The notes below the pieces were generated by a model. That model was not told where the DNA came from, ran no database searches, and saw only the letters and a program-made list of their open reading frames with translations. Of a DNA stretch of 64,000 nt, positions 1-12,248 are shown one piece after another (position 1 is the first letter of the stretch; each line of letters starts with the position of its first letter). A program made the translations under genes and the position numbers. Origin of the DNA: Boletus sp. NGJ (lineage: Eukaryota; Basidiomycota; Agaricomycetes; Boletales; Boletaceae); contig JAGTXK010000141.1 in the NCBI GenBank assembly GCA_019096195.1, forward strand, positions 310,001-374,000, written 5' to 3'.

Positions 1-3000
1 ATGTTTTTACAGCGACGCTTGGAAGGTCTTCTGGCAGTCCCGGTGAGTCTGTATTACCACCCCTACGATTCTATGTCGGGCATTCGTGCATATATTGCAA
101 TTGGTCGGAAAAGTCATTCAGGTTTTGTGCCTGCCCAAGCACCTAACTGATCTGAAGTTGTTTGCACGATTTCGTTCACCGAGTGCGGGGTCGCCTCGAT
201 CAGGAAGCAGCATTGTACAAAGTTGTTTATCGGGCGTCCTCGGCGTGTTCATTACCTGTCACATGTTCTGGAGCGAATGCTGACCCGAATGATGATCTAG
301 CACGACTGACCGCATATACTGCAGAATACCGCACTCACTTCGTACACGACACCGACCTCCCTAGTGCAACAAACTCCGTAACGGATAGTCAATCACCCCG
401 AAGTCATGGTGATTGCCCCCTTCGTAGCTCGACGGTCTCATATGCGGAATTACCTACGCGCACGATGTCCGCTCCTTCCTTATCTTCTTATCCGAGTGAG
501 CCTGGGACCCACAACGCAACATCGCAGCGGGTGCGGTCGACTGTCCTACCTGCAGCTTCTAGTTCTCCAGACACTTCGGCCATACCTTCAGTCGGTGGCA
601 CCAGCCCCGCGGCGGAGACCCCGTCGTCTCCCACACGGATCTTCCACCAAAATCCACTGCTCCAAACTTCCTCTTCCACAATTGAAGGCATTAATTCCTC
701 GGTGACATCACCTGGGTTTGGGCCGCCTGGTAACTCGCAGACGCCACTCACTTCTCAGTCGAGTTCTCTGAGTAGTACTGATGACACGCCGATATCGGTG
801 TCTGGTGCTTCAGCATCTGGGAAGCACGAAGGTTGCCTTGTGCAGCGTCGTGCGGAGTCAGATTCAGAGGACGTTCAGATGACCTCCAGTACAGACAGGG
901 AAAAGATTTCGGCCACAGGTGGGGTGAAAATGGCTTTTGAACTCAAACTTGCTGCACCGGCGCATCGTCAACCATCTTCCCCAGTCGAGGCGGACGATAC
1001 AGGATTGACATCAGGTCTTCCCACTCCGACCATCGGAGACTTTTGCTAATGACCATGTGCCCCGGGTGGTCAGCCGCTCGACACGCGAACACGGTGCTGC
1101 TACAGACCAAACACTCATATCACGTGCCTCTCTTCGTCGGAACTTGCCCGTCATACCCACGCCTCCATCTTTGACACCGGAGCCATCGAGTGGAGAAGAT
1201 CGGGGAACGTTGGATGGTAGAGGCTGGGGATCGACCCGACAACGCTCCTCCATGGCGTTTTCTGAGCCGTTGTCGCCTTTGACTCCTCCCTTACCTTCTC
1301 CGTCCCCAGCTGTTGGGAGCTTGCTTTCGGAGGAAGGTAGTAGCGACATGGGCGGACAGGCAGCGGCTCAGAAAGTTATGGAAGAACCGATAGATTCCAC
1401 GGAGGACGCAAGGGGCACGGTCGTTCGTGGAGGCGACGTTACTGAAGGGGTTCGTGCGGATGTTTCGATGATAAACAACGAAAAGTCGAGTGCTAGACCT
1501 CATACTGACCAGGCGGGTGTCGACGAATCGATATCTACAACGAACTCGGCTGTGGCCAACGAAGACTCGTCTCGAGTACCTCAGGGACCGTCAGTAGGGC
1601 AGCCTAGCATCAAGTTGCCTGAGCACCATCCGGATGCCAATGGCATTGTTCCAGCGTATCTCCCAATAGATGGGAACGACTTTGGTTTTTCCTCCCCATG
1701 GCGTCGTCCTTTGTCGACTCCCGCGCCACCCTCACAGTATGCGACCCCCTCCGATTCTTCCGGTCCGGATCCTTGTCCCACACAGGAAGAAAACGAGGTG
1801 TGGAGTGCGCTCATGCTCGACGCGTCGGGCATGTCGACGCCGCCAGACTCTGCATCGTTCCCACTACACCATCCCTCCCGCGCTTCGTCTGTTCATCCTC
1901 ACTCCTTGCAGCAGTTTTCGATATCGACGTCGACGTATACCAACGACTCTGGCGTCGCTCGTGCGTCATCCACGTTGCCACTGGGGCTGCTCGCTGTTGA
2001 CCCATCGGTGCTTCATGGTCTCACGCCCACTGTTCTCACGCACGCACCCGGATCAGCGAGTGTACCGCCAGCCTTGAACGGATCTCTGTCCCCGCTCACA
2101 TCGCTCGACGACACGGACGTAGGCTGCCCCCACGGTAGGGACGCCCCACGACGGCGCAAGAAGCCACGTGCCACCGCGCCGGCCGACAGACCTCGCGGAA
2201 GCAGCTCCAGAGGACGCCGATCACATCCGTACCACGCCCCGTCTTCCTCGCGAGCGGCGGCGGCTGAGAATCTGAATGGGCGCGTTGTTGGCGGGCCGAG
2301 CCCTTCGGTGGACGAGCTTGTGCTGCTTGCAAGGCGGAGATCGTCGAAGATCAACCCGAGGCTTCCGGAGTCGGTGCGCGGCGTGAAGAGGAAACGGGGT
2401 GTTGTCGATGGCAGGGGGGAGGGAGACGGAGAGGAAGGGAGGCAAGAGAGTGAGGGGGCAGACAGCCGCGGCGAGCTCATGCGTCCTGGGTCTAGTATAC
2501 CCGTGGATGACGACGCTTCGCGGGAAGGGCAAGGGGAGGTGGTATCTATTGAGGTATGTCGGTCTTGTGGTCTGTGACATGATTTAGCACTGACACGAGA
2601 CACGAGGGTTTGCAGGTCTCAGCGAACGTGCCCACGCCTGGTCGTATCGGGGTGGTGGGATCTGCACTGGGTACACCGATGCCGATCGTGTCTCGACTCG
2701 CGCCGGAAAGCTCCACGAGCAGTGGCCTCGTAAATAATGCGGGGGAGCGTCCAGACGTGGCGTCCTGTTTGCCCGTGTCTGGAAAGAGAACGAAGAAGCA
2801 GAGCGAACGCGGAAAGGAGGCCCACGCAGCACGCATGGCCTCTGAGCAAGCTCGCGCCCGTCAAAAGGAACGCAAACGGGCATCGAAAGCAAAACCAAAC
2901 TCTCTCGTGAAATACCACGTCCGGAACGGTCAGATAGTGGCCCTGGAACCGGAACCGGAACCGGAACCCAGGCCTGAACCTCGATCCCACGTGCAAGCCC

Positions 3001-4052
3001 CCGTGACACCGTCTGTATCAAAGCCCTCTGTTCGTTCTGAGGGGGCTGCTCAAGAGTCGCGGACGGCTACCGGGATATGCCACCAGGAAGGACGAGAGAA
3101 CAAGGCGATGAAAGCACCGTTGTCATTGCCCGCAATATCGAGTCATCCAACTCCACACAGTGCGCGCTGCGTCAAGTTATCCCCGACGAAAGTGGAAGTG
3201 TGGAACACGATATCCCAAGATGGTGCTACGTGGCCAGAGCTTCCGAGCATGTTCAGTCATTGGGATGCCCAGGTATGTTCCTGACGCCTCTCGTTTTCAA
3301 GCGGGATTCTGAGCCCTCTCCTTTTTTTTCCATTCGTTCTTTCAAGTTTATCCAATGTGACAAGTGAGAGTTGCCCCGGTGGGAAGCTTACCGTGTGACT
3401 GACCTATGTTTCAATTCGATAAGTTGTGATATGTGGTTCCACTATGGGTGTGTAGCAGTCATGCCTGGGGATCCAAGACTCGAACCTGAAGCCTTGTTCA
3501 TATGTGCGATGTGCCAGTGAGTCCTGTTCCATGGGTGCGATTGAATGCAATTGCTAAACAGACGATCTATCCGTTAGAACGCAAAGCAAGTCGCGCGTGC
3601 ATCTTTCTTCCGTATATATGCTAAAACCTTTTTTTTTTAATCCAAAGGTGCCAGACGCCAGACCCTTCGGAATCACAATGATACATGTGCACGTCCTGAT
3701 TGCCCCGAGCCTCAAGTTACTGATGGAGCGGAACTGTACTTTGTCGAGAAGCTGGTTGGTCGGAAGAAAATCGAGGGCTACGTTTACGTGTGGTTGGCAA
3801 AGTGGGAAGGGTAAGCGGACCGAGTCTTCGATTATTATATATATATATTCCCTTTGTTAGGTGGCAGAGCTGACTCGATGATTCAGATTCCCGATGACCC
3901 AGGCGAGTTGGATTCCCAAAGAGAATGTCGTTGGGGATGGAACGAGACTGTTCAGCGCCTTCCTCAAGGATGCCAGGGGGGAAGGTGCAGACCTGTCTCA
4001 AGATGTGGTGCTCCTCAAAGAAGCGCTCGAAGCTGGCTGGAAGGCGTGTTGA
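1..4052 (+). CDS. PHD finger-chromodomain protein, 5' partial
   Basis: Eight exons fit in one frame: ..42, 158-923, 1015-2553, 2616-3272, 3347-3363, 3424-3516, 3655-3810 and 3887-4052, giving about 1,145 residues with the start lying outside the window. The first 1,000 residues are Ser/Pro/Thr-rich and look disordered, with basic patches (near 2,150-2,250 and 2,790-2,900) and a short PEPEPEP tract at about 2,950. The C-terminus has a PHD half-finger (QCDNCDMWFHYGC, then FICAMC), giving C-x2-C-x4-H-x2-C...C-x2-C; the first Cys pair of a classical C4HC3 finger is not evident. A chromodomain follows (ELYFVEKLVGRK, VWLAKWEG, then QASWIPKENV after the last intron). Known families suggest a nuclear reader of histone methylation; the exact orthologue is not recognised. 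Donors and acceptors are canonical GT..AG. The 924-1014 intron is the least certain. Confidence 0.75.
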
Positions 4053-6609
4053 CCACGTCGAGGAATATCGACGCTATTGACACATCTACCTCTTTCTCGT
4101 CACGGGTTTTCATTGCATGATTTTTCAAAACTTTATGACTACACGTTCTCAAGCTCATCACACCTGCATTAATGTCTCGTTCGTCGTTCATGCTCCTTGT
4201 TATTTGCTCTCAGAGTTTTTTTTTTGCTGTCGGATCGGTTTGGCTGCATGGTATACTGTTTTCAACTTGTACTATATTCAACGCACTGAACGACACGCGC
4301 TTTTATATATCACTTGGCCATTTTCTTCGGTCGATGTTTTGCTGGTCAGTCGATCGGTATATGGTGAATGGCGTTTTTTTGTTGTTGTTGTCGGGAAACG
4401 GGCATGCTGACACTCAAAGTAGTCGTGTCCTCGAGTACGATCAAAATGGTCCTAGGTTTCGTGTTTGTGCTTGGAATGGAACTCGGAGGCTAGGGCGCCA
4501 TCGATCCAGAGGCTTGATCACCAAGGTTCATGACAGTAACCATAATTATTGATGGAAGTAACGTCCTGGAAAAATACAACCAGGTGGACCATGTACAGTT
4601 AACAGAGCATGTCGGGAGTTTCGTGACACGGTGATACCGCACATCCAGCACTGGGACCGCCGTGGTGACGATTCTACTTTTGGTGCTGGGTGTATCGGCG
4701 ATCACGATTGTCGCTGCCCGTCGTGGTGACCACCCTTATCTACCTCTCCTTTGAAGCCTACAAGGGAGTGGGAGATCCTAAAGATGTTAGTGCAATGTAT
4801 CCTAATTACTGTCGTAGAATCTTTAGACGGCTCGTAACGCGCCATTAGAACCCCCGCATCTTCGATGAATTGCATGGGCGTGAGAGCGAGGCCTCTCAGG
4901 GTGAGATGGACATGAAGGCGACAACGGTGAGAACCATGATGGTCGGGGTGTTCAGGAGACTGATGCGGTTCAGGATGGGCAAAAAGACGAGGGCGTTCAA
5001 GAAGGCGGTGACGTTTTGTTCTCCGTCAACTTGAACATAGCGTACATCTGTATATCATTGTTTATTGTTGCAACCGCCTGGCTGCGGAAATGTGCATACA
5101 GCGTGCATGGCAGTCACTTTAACTTTGCCCTATGTTTCAATGTCTTTAACAGTGTCCGACAGGAACGAGGTTCATACGTACAGTTTCACCTGCTGGACCG
5201 TACTGGTCCCAAATTGTTAACTTCTTCATCAGCTCCACTGTATCACACCCTCGAGATTTGGGGCCCTGTGGGCCACAGTAGATCTCCGTGACGGCGCTGT
5301 TGCACTAGTTATGTCTGGGTCGTGTACGAAGGTGTGCTGCCATTGTCGCGAACCACCGGACGTGAACAAACATGTTACATTCCTTGAATGAGGTGTACTG
5401 AATCATGAAGTGCCAAGGAAAGTTTCAGCGAATGGCTGTGTGGGGTCTGTCTGTCGCAGTATCCGAGAGGTTCAAACACCCCTATTGGAAGTGTTCTCTT
5501 CTTTTCTTTTCCGACGCCTTGGCTTCTGGGATGGTCGTGCGCGATGTGTGCGAAACGGTTCTCACCCTGCCCCGGTTTCCAGGTCCTTGTAGTGGGAGGA
5601 GTGATTCGAACGAGTTCAAACACACGCGTCTCCATGGTCCCCTCAAAACAGGGGGGAAATGGATCAGCAAACAAGCAGTGTTCTATTAAATTGCAAGACA
5701 CCGAGCTTGAGGCTTGCAGACGCGGCGCTAGTGTGACGAGACACGCCGTCCCGAGAGCTACCCAGATCCAATCTCCGAACGACTCTAATCTTGGAGGCGA
5801 TACAACGTTCCGGAATTAGCTGGATGACACCAGTAATTCCTGGCAGTGGTTGTGGTAGGTGGGTTGGTTGTGCGCTCCACAACGCCCACGGCGCCAGTTG
5901 GTCCATGGCCAATTATCATGTCGGCTTCAGTGAGTTTGTGGGGAGCTGGAAACTCGGTTGATCGGGCTGCAGTCCTCCAGGCTGTAGATTCGCGCTCTGG
6001 AAAGCTAAACTTGGACCTATCTCCAGGAGCCACGACTGGGGACCTGAGCCTTGTGGCTATCGTGTCAGATGGTAGAATCACATGGCATGCGACGTTCCCA
6101 AGATGAGGTACGATTTGGAACTGCGGGGAAAAGATGCCCACTTTGAAACCGGATAACTCGAGATTGGACGAAGCAGAGGGGCCACTCATCTGAATAGTAT
6201 GCCCAGTGCGGTGTGAGTTGCCGAGCTGTTACTAGTAGACCAGTCGATTAGGGTCGCTTGGCAGAGGCTTCTGTTCAGCGAAGTTCTCATGATCACCTTC
6301 TTGCTCGACACATTCAAGATTGCGGTCAACTTCGTGACATAGTAAGGAGTTCAACCTGCTGATGCAGCCTCCCTTGACGTGAGGGTCCCGCCGCGGAGCG
6401 CCCGTCAACGCCTCAACACCGGGCCTTTTCTAAAATGGCCCCAAGTCGTTACATGTTGTTGATCGTATTATGAGAGCAGACTCTGATACATTCAACATGG
6501 CAGTTGCATCGTTCGTACTTGTTATAATCTTTTTTTTTTCGACGCGTTGAAATTTTTCGTCGCAGGAATATAAGATGTTAAGGATGCGCCGTATGGCTGG
6601 CTAGCACGG
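4053..6609. other. Gene-poor stretch, no supported gene
   Basis: No exon chain with convincing splice sites or recognisable protein was found. Weak coding-like patches exist: an acidic, repetitive frame at about 4,915-5,060 (+) with VQET/VQDGQKDE/VQEGGD units, and overlapping open frames at 5,785-6,189 on both strands. None matches a family known to me. The first bases after 4,052 are probably the 3' UTR of the chromodomain gene. Confidence 0.5.
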
Positions 6610-7430
6610 ATGTATGAAAAAGCTTGATAAGGACACCAACGGAGAAACCAATTGCAACGTGAGTAACTGCTGCGTGGCTTGTGTGAGTTTGACGAACCAC
6701 CAGACAGGGTTTACAATCACTATGAAGCGATTCCTTCAGGAAAGCCGAATGCAAGGCAATTTGGGAGAGTATTCAAGAATATGTTTTCTTGGCAGGACCT
6801 GAGTGCACTTCGTTGGAGTATGGTAAATTTTCCATTTTCATTCGGAAATGCCCCAGCTGATCTCGGTCAGGGATACCGTCTCCTCCGTGGTGGGGCTTGT
6901 AAGAGGGGACGTCTTCCTTCCGTCCGCGGCGCTTGGTTGCCATTTCCGATACGCGCTTGCTCTCGACGAGCTTCGCGTCAAATTCATGCTAGAATATGCC
7001 CACGAAATGAACTCTCAAACGAACGACGGGAAGTCCAAGTACATTGTTACCTCCCTTGACGTCGAGCGTACTGCAACTTCCGCGAGCGAACGGCGTGAGT
7101 CTACTGTGAGCGGCGATGGGTAGTTTCTCTGGAGGAAAAAACAACAAGACTGTTGACATCAAGGAAGTCTGGTTTGCCGGCACTCCCTCAGACGTGTGGG
7201 CACGCCTTCGAAACCCACTCCTATGATACTGATATACTTCGTCCGAGGTGGTATAAACAGACCCAGAAAGTATCAGGCCGGGCGCGTCTCCCTGCTGTGG
7301 ATGGGTCGAGAAGCGGCTGCATGTGGTCTCGTGTTGCTGCCGACAGATATGGTTTGGGTTCCAGATCATCTTCATTCTGGCATCAGTAACTTGATGACCC
7401 CTGAGCTGCTCGGAAACTCGGAAAGCTGAA
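6610..7430 (+). pseudogene. DUF2235 (Tle1-like alpha/beta hydrolase) remnant
   Basis: Pieces on the plus strand match hallmark DUF2235 blocks in family order: a stretch with VRDTVSSVVGL followed by FRYALALDELRVKFMLE (about 6,850-7,000), then VDIKEVWFAGTPSDV (about 7,153-7,195), then VSLLWMGREAAACGLVL (about 7,290-7,345). In intact relatives these belong to an alpha/beta-hydrolase fold, related to bacterial Tle1 phospholipases and widespread in basidiomycetes as proteins of unknown role. Here the blocks do not lie in one frame, and introns alone do not seem to explain that. The copy looks broken in several places and has no evident N-terminal nucleophile region. Treated as a fossil. Confidence 0.7.
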
Positions 7431-7752
7431 CCATATCCCTCGTTGACTTTACCAGCCAGTTCTTCATTCAGTTATATATTCACTCGTCTTAGTAGTTCAT
7501 GATGTGGCGAGGATGATATGTCCTCGCCACTTTGCAGCTGAGCTGCTTTGCTTTCTTCTGTATCTAAAAATACTCATGGATTATGCTTCCAAGTTTCAGT
7601 CTCTTCTCTCTTAAAAACGGTGCAGAAAGTACACGCCTTGGAGAACGCTCACTTTGCTCACTGCTTTTAGTGTTTACTCTGACACAGCTCATCAACAAGC
7701 GAGTCATGCAGTCTATTACAAGTGCACATTTATGTGCGTTCCCAAGAAGCAT
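7431..7752. other. Intergenic, 3' side of PIG-U
   Basis: About 320 bases between the DUF2235 remnant and the stop codon of the PIG-U gene. It probably contains the PIG-U 3' UTR. No gene or repeat seen. Confidence 0.6.
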
Positions 7753-9418
7753 TCATTCCTGCACAACTGCCCATTTGTCTCTCTCCCCCTCGGCGATGTC
7801 TCCAAAAGCAATCCGCAGACCGGCGAAACAGGCATCCACCACACCCATCCCACCCGCGACGCCCATCACCAAGCTGGCGGCGTAATAAAAGTTGGCGTTC
7901 CCTCTTCCTTCGGTCACCCAGAGGGCATGGAAGAGAGGTAAAAGAAGCGCTGCGTGCGTATGTACGAGTGTCGTGACGATGGGGTGGCGGAGGTCTACGG
8001 GTGTGCATGCATCAACATTCACCGCGGATTTCGTTTCCACATCATGTTGAGCTGAGAAATAAAAAGGAAAAAACATACATGGGTACACTTCTGGAAAGAG
8101 CACAAACATGCTTAGGAAGAGTCCAGGGTCGGCGAGGGTGAGGTACGCCTTGAAGATCCCAAGGACGCCGACAAGTAAAAACGACGCGTACAGCGCATCG
8201 TGTCTAAAAGCCGTTTTAGGGACGAGCACAACAAGGCGAAGCAACAACTCGCTGGAATTTAATGCAAATCGGTAAGGCGTAAATCACGAGGTGGACCTTT
8301 AAATAGCAACGCATCAGAATCGAATAAGATACAACTATGGGGTTCAATTCAAATGGGAACATACAGAGAAAACCATAAGGAAGAATGGCCTGAAATGGTC
8401 GAACATCTCTGTGAAGAAATACCACCACAGTCCGGGGTTAGGCGTCAAATCCGGGAGGGTCAAGCTATCGTGTCGTATTGTTCACAACGCATCTAAACCA
8501 GTTCGTCGTGAAAATACGAACCTGGCTCCCCACGTTTCACGCACCCATCCCCACTCACCACCAACCATGATTGAAGCAGCGCCAAAGAGGACAAGCCAAT
8601 AAATGGCGAACTGACATGCGTACTTGCAAGCAGTTCGGACATCACCCCTGAATATTTGCGGAGAAGCAAGCTGAGATACCGGAGAAGTGACGAGTAACAT
8701 CAGGACCGGGAGGAGTAGAAGCAGTGTGGATATGGAGAGATGAGTCGACAATGCGAGAGCCAGGAGGGCTGCGGATGGTTTTCCTGCGGAATGTAACAGA
8801 GTGAATGAGGGATCTTTCTGACAACTGAGCCGACTCACCTTCGGACGCGAACATAAGGGTCAGCAGAACTGCCGTATTCTCGAATGTAGAGGTAGACAGT
8901 GCCAGAGACGGAAGAAGCAGGTAGGGATTCAGGAGAGACACTGTGCCAACCAAGCCATCGCGACCACCTGAGCCCTTACCGACGTGCTGTCGGGCGTGCC
9001 ATATGCGGAGTAGTGCCCAAGCACCTACTATATCACTCAATGCCCAGACGATAGGTAGTGGTGGCAATACGGTAGAAAAGATGGAAAGAAGCAATGGGGA
9101 CTAGAACGAATGAACTTAAGAACCATTTGGGATCTTAGAAATGATCTTGACTCTCACATGGCGAAAAACGCCTCCAGCATATGGATCGATATCGTGGCTA
9201 TAAAGCCAGAGACCCTCTTTCACTGTGCAATTAGTAAATTAGGACACCATCGTCAATTTCAGCTCATGAGACGTGAAAGCGTACTAACAGCGGGCATACG
9301 AAGTCAGCGGAGAGGATAATTGATGGTCATGTTGAAGTCCACGTATTGAAGGCAATGGAATGAATGCCAATAACAATCTGAACGACACAAGTACTGGCAA
9401 GAACGACGAAGAGTCCAT
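7753..9418 (-). CDS. PIGU: GPI transamidase subunit PIG-U
   Basis: Eight exons close in frame to 409 aa: 9418-9289, 9222-9158, 9100-8839, 8783-8522, 8464-8365, 8296-8253, 8203-8079 and 7994-7753. PIG-U (yeast Gab1/Cdc91) is a multi-span ER membrane subunit of the transamidase that attaches GPI anchors to proteins. Diagnostic stretches are [17 protein letters not shown] and [10 protein letters not shown] near the N-terminus, [10 protein letters not shown] and [12 protein letters not shown] in the middle, [20 protein letters not shown], and RHPIVTTL plus [11 protein letters not shown] near the C-terminus. Length and order match the family. Intron 6 appears to use a GC donor (gcgagt after base 8253), because only that keeps the frame. 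The start ATG at 9418 begins a hydrophobic helix ([14 protein letters not shown]), as expected for a membrane-inserted N-terminus. A decayed copy of exons 2-3 lies at 13199-13318. Confidence 0.93.
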
Positions 9419-9615
9419 CAAGCCTCGAGGCTTGAGTCGGCGGCGGAACTTGCCTGAAATTAGTGGACCAAATAAAGACACCTACTGTAAATTGTCAAAG
9501 CAAACTTCTGTGTTGAGATCAAGCTTCAATATTTAATTGCGATGAGATTGCAAGTGCCACGTCAGTACAGCATCGTACCCAGCTCGGGTTCACCCTCAAG
9601 ATTATCGATCAAGTC

Positions 9616-11832
9616 ATGGCATCCTCAGAGTCGATTGCGAGACTCTGTGAGGTGTGCTCAAAACTCAACATACAGCGCTTCACACATCCTATCTATCCCT
9701 GCGGCAACCCGTTACTGTGTTCCTCACCCCCAATCGAGGGCGCACATGCAGCTTTCTTCCCTCTTGGATCCATCGATGAAATCAAGGATCGGCGCTTCAC
9801 TTGTGACTTTTGCAAACTCATCGCCGAAAGCCTGGATAAAGAGCCCTACCTTAATGGTGAATGTTCTGTGAAGGAAACCGAAGAGTTTTGCAACTTCAAG
9901 TTGCCGAGAGGCGTCAAGGCTCGAGATCCCAGCATCACGCATTTCCATCTCACACAGCTCTCCGTCCTCTACGATCCGCCCATAGAAAATCGGTTCCATG
10001 GGCCCTCCCTTCCCTGGGAACTCAAAGCGAAGGCGAGAGATGCCCACTCAAGCCACTACATTCAAGTTTTCCAGGTTAGCCAAGACTGAGTTTCGAGCAA
10101 GTAGATGCTAAGCAATGGGGTAAGAGGTTAAGGCCAGATCCTGCGCCAGAACAGGAACCCAACTGCGGCCTCCCCGCAAACGGAACAAGAAATCCTCGAC
10201 ACAATCGGCAGCAGATACGTTTCCACACAAATAAATGCACAACTCCTGCGTGCATGGCTTCACCAATGTGAAAGCGAGCACGGGGAGGCTTGCATGCCTT
10301 CATTGCTCCTTCAGGTGGAGCGAAACAGAGAAGCGGCCTTTCAGCCGACTTTCGTGATCGATGTGATTGGGTCGTGTCTTGTGGACACTCCTTCGCAATG
10401 CCGCTACGTTGCTTTAAGCTACGTCTGGGGCACAGCTCCTGTGTTCAGGCATCTGCTAGAGAACACCGAAGATCTTCGAAAGACGAATTCCTTACACTCC
10501 TTCTCTATTCCCGCCACTATCCGAGATGCCATAACCCTAGTACACGCCATTGGAGAGCGCTACCTATGGGTAGACTCCCTCTGTATCATTCAAAACGACT
10601 TGAAGATGCAGCAAGCAGAGATTATGCGGATGGGATCGATTTATTCGAGAGCTCTGTTTACCATAATCGCTGCGGCTGGGGATCATGCAAACAGTGGCCT
10701 TCCAGGTGTCGAACGCGGATCCCGTGAGCAGGTACAGAAGATCTTGAAGCTTGCCGACTGTGAGCTCCTGACGGTCATTGATATCCGCCATATGGCAAGC
10801 GGAATCGATAACACGATATGGGCGGAACGGGCATGGACGTTCCAGGAACGAGTGTTGTCCAACAGGGTATTGGTAATTTCAGAGACTCAAGCTTACTGGA
10901 ACTGTCGTGCAGCATCGCACTCAGAAGAGCGAGTTCTCGAACAAGTCCAGGACATCAATCGGCGTGACTTACCATTCCCTCAGAAATACGCCGCCGACTG
11001 TCTGTCCTGGGAACCTCTCCAGCCATTGGAGTACAGCAGGATCTACGACGGCTTCCTCTACAGTTACCGACAGCGTCACTTGTCTTATCAGACAGATATA
11101 CTTAACGCATTTAATGGCGTTTCCGAGATTCTTGGAGCACTTCAAGACGATACATTCCACTGGGGCCTTCCAGAATCACTTTTTTCATACGCGATGACAT
11201 GGTCTTTCACTGGTCCTTCTTCACGAAACTATGTCGATGTCCCCGTCTTCGATAGCAACGGCTCCAAACATTTGGTTTCAATCCCTTCCTGGAGCTGGGC
11301 AGCGTGGTCAGGAGTAGACCCGACCCGACCTCCTGTTCTCCATGCTGGGGATAGCCCTGATGTGCAACCTGTGATTCATTTCGACATAGTGGATGGGAAT
11401 CACCAGTTAGTCAGGATTAAAGACCGCCCACTGCAAGGTCGTCCAGACGACGTTGTTCCTACGTTATGGAAGGACGAGCAGCCTCACCAGCTTCAATCTC
11501 TCACGCAACATTCCATCTCGCGAATTGGCCAGTTACACTTCTGGACCGGTCTTGCGAACCTGAGAGCAATCCGACGCTGGAGCGACCTGGGACCGGGTGA
11601 GGTGCAGTATATACTGTTTCCTTCTCCCGATTTTCTACTAGACCCAGACTCCAACCATGAGATCGTACACCAGGACTTCATCGTGGTTGCAGCGCGCGGC
11701 CCTGGGGAGTTGATCCTTTTGGCTATTGAGTGGAAAGATGGTGTAGCATACCGAGTGGGAATGGTAGATGTCAAGGAAGTAGACTGGCTTCGGGTGGAGA
11801 ACAGGGAGTGGCGGTTGATCACACTGGGATGA
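9616..11832 (+). CDS. HET (heterokaryon incompatibility) domain protein
   Basis: Two exons, 9616-10074 and 10138-11832, join in frame (intron with a gatgctaagc branch site and ccag acceptor) to give 717 aa. The N-terminal 100 residues carry paired cysteines (CEVC, CDFC), common ahead of HET domains in agarics. The HET domain starts at about residue 242 with RYVALSYVWG, then YLWVDSLCI (about 295), MGSIYSRALFTIIAAAG, and AWTFQERVLSNRVLVI (about 385): the three classical HET blocks in order. The C-terminal 250 residues contain the usual PSWSWAAWSG segment. Family knowledge: HET domains trigger regulated cell death after non-self recognition, and such genes are numerous and variable in basidiomycetes. 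No NACHT or WD repeats are present, so the recognition partner is unknown. Start chosen as the first ATG giving the Cys-rich N-terminus. Confidence 0.92.
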
Positions 11833-12248
11833 TTCACAATCGATTTGAAGCAGAAGTACCGAGTCCTCCACGTCTCACGTCTCGAATGTACAGTAATCGG
11901 GCAAGCGGCTCGTTTCTTCTTGTATATGCCAAGTTTGCGTCTGAATGCGTGATCAGGCGTTTCGGGGCTGAACGTTCTGAACCCCCCCCAGCGCATATAA
12001 TTATCTCGACTGCCGGGCCTTACAGTGCCTTCGAACATCGTTAATCAAGTATGACACTCGATGTATTTACACAAGAAACAACGACATAATTGAGGATATA
12101 CCGATAAGCGTGTAAGTAAACCACCGTACAGTAAGCATCCAGTTCAGTCCGAAGTGTTACGATCAAAACAAGTAGTAAACTATGTGGTCCCGTGGTCCAT
12201 TACTTGTGACAAATGAATGGTTTGGAAGTATCCGGGCAAGGCATCCAT
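11833..12248. other. Convergent intergenic spacer
   Basis: About 415 bases between the HET gene (+) and the small heat-shock gene (-), which converge here. It should hold both 3' UTRs. No gene or repeat seen. Confidence 0.6.

Noticed and set aside
1-42. ATG at base 1 as the start of the PHD-chromodomain gene
   Set aside because: Its frame leads, after the 43-157 intron, into a stop at about 283. The long coding frame needs a different phase, so the gene starts upstream of the window.
2554-2577. CRSCGL read as the missing first Cys pair of the PHD finger
   Set aside because: It lies after a strong gtatgt donor, and splicing to 2616 keeps a clean long frame, so these bases are intronic.
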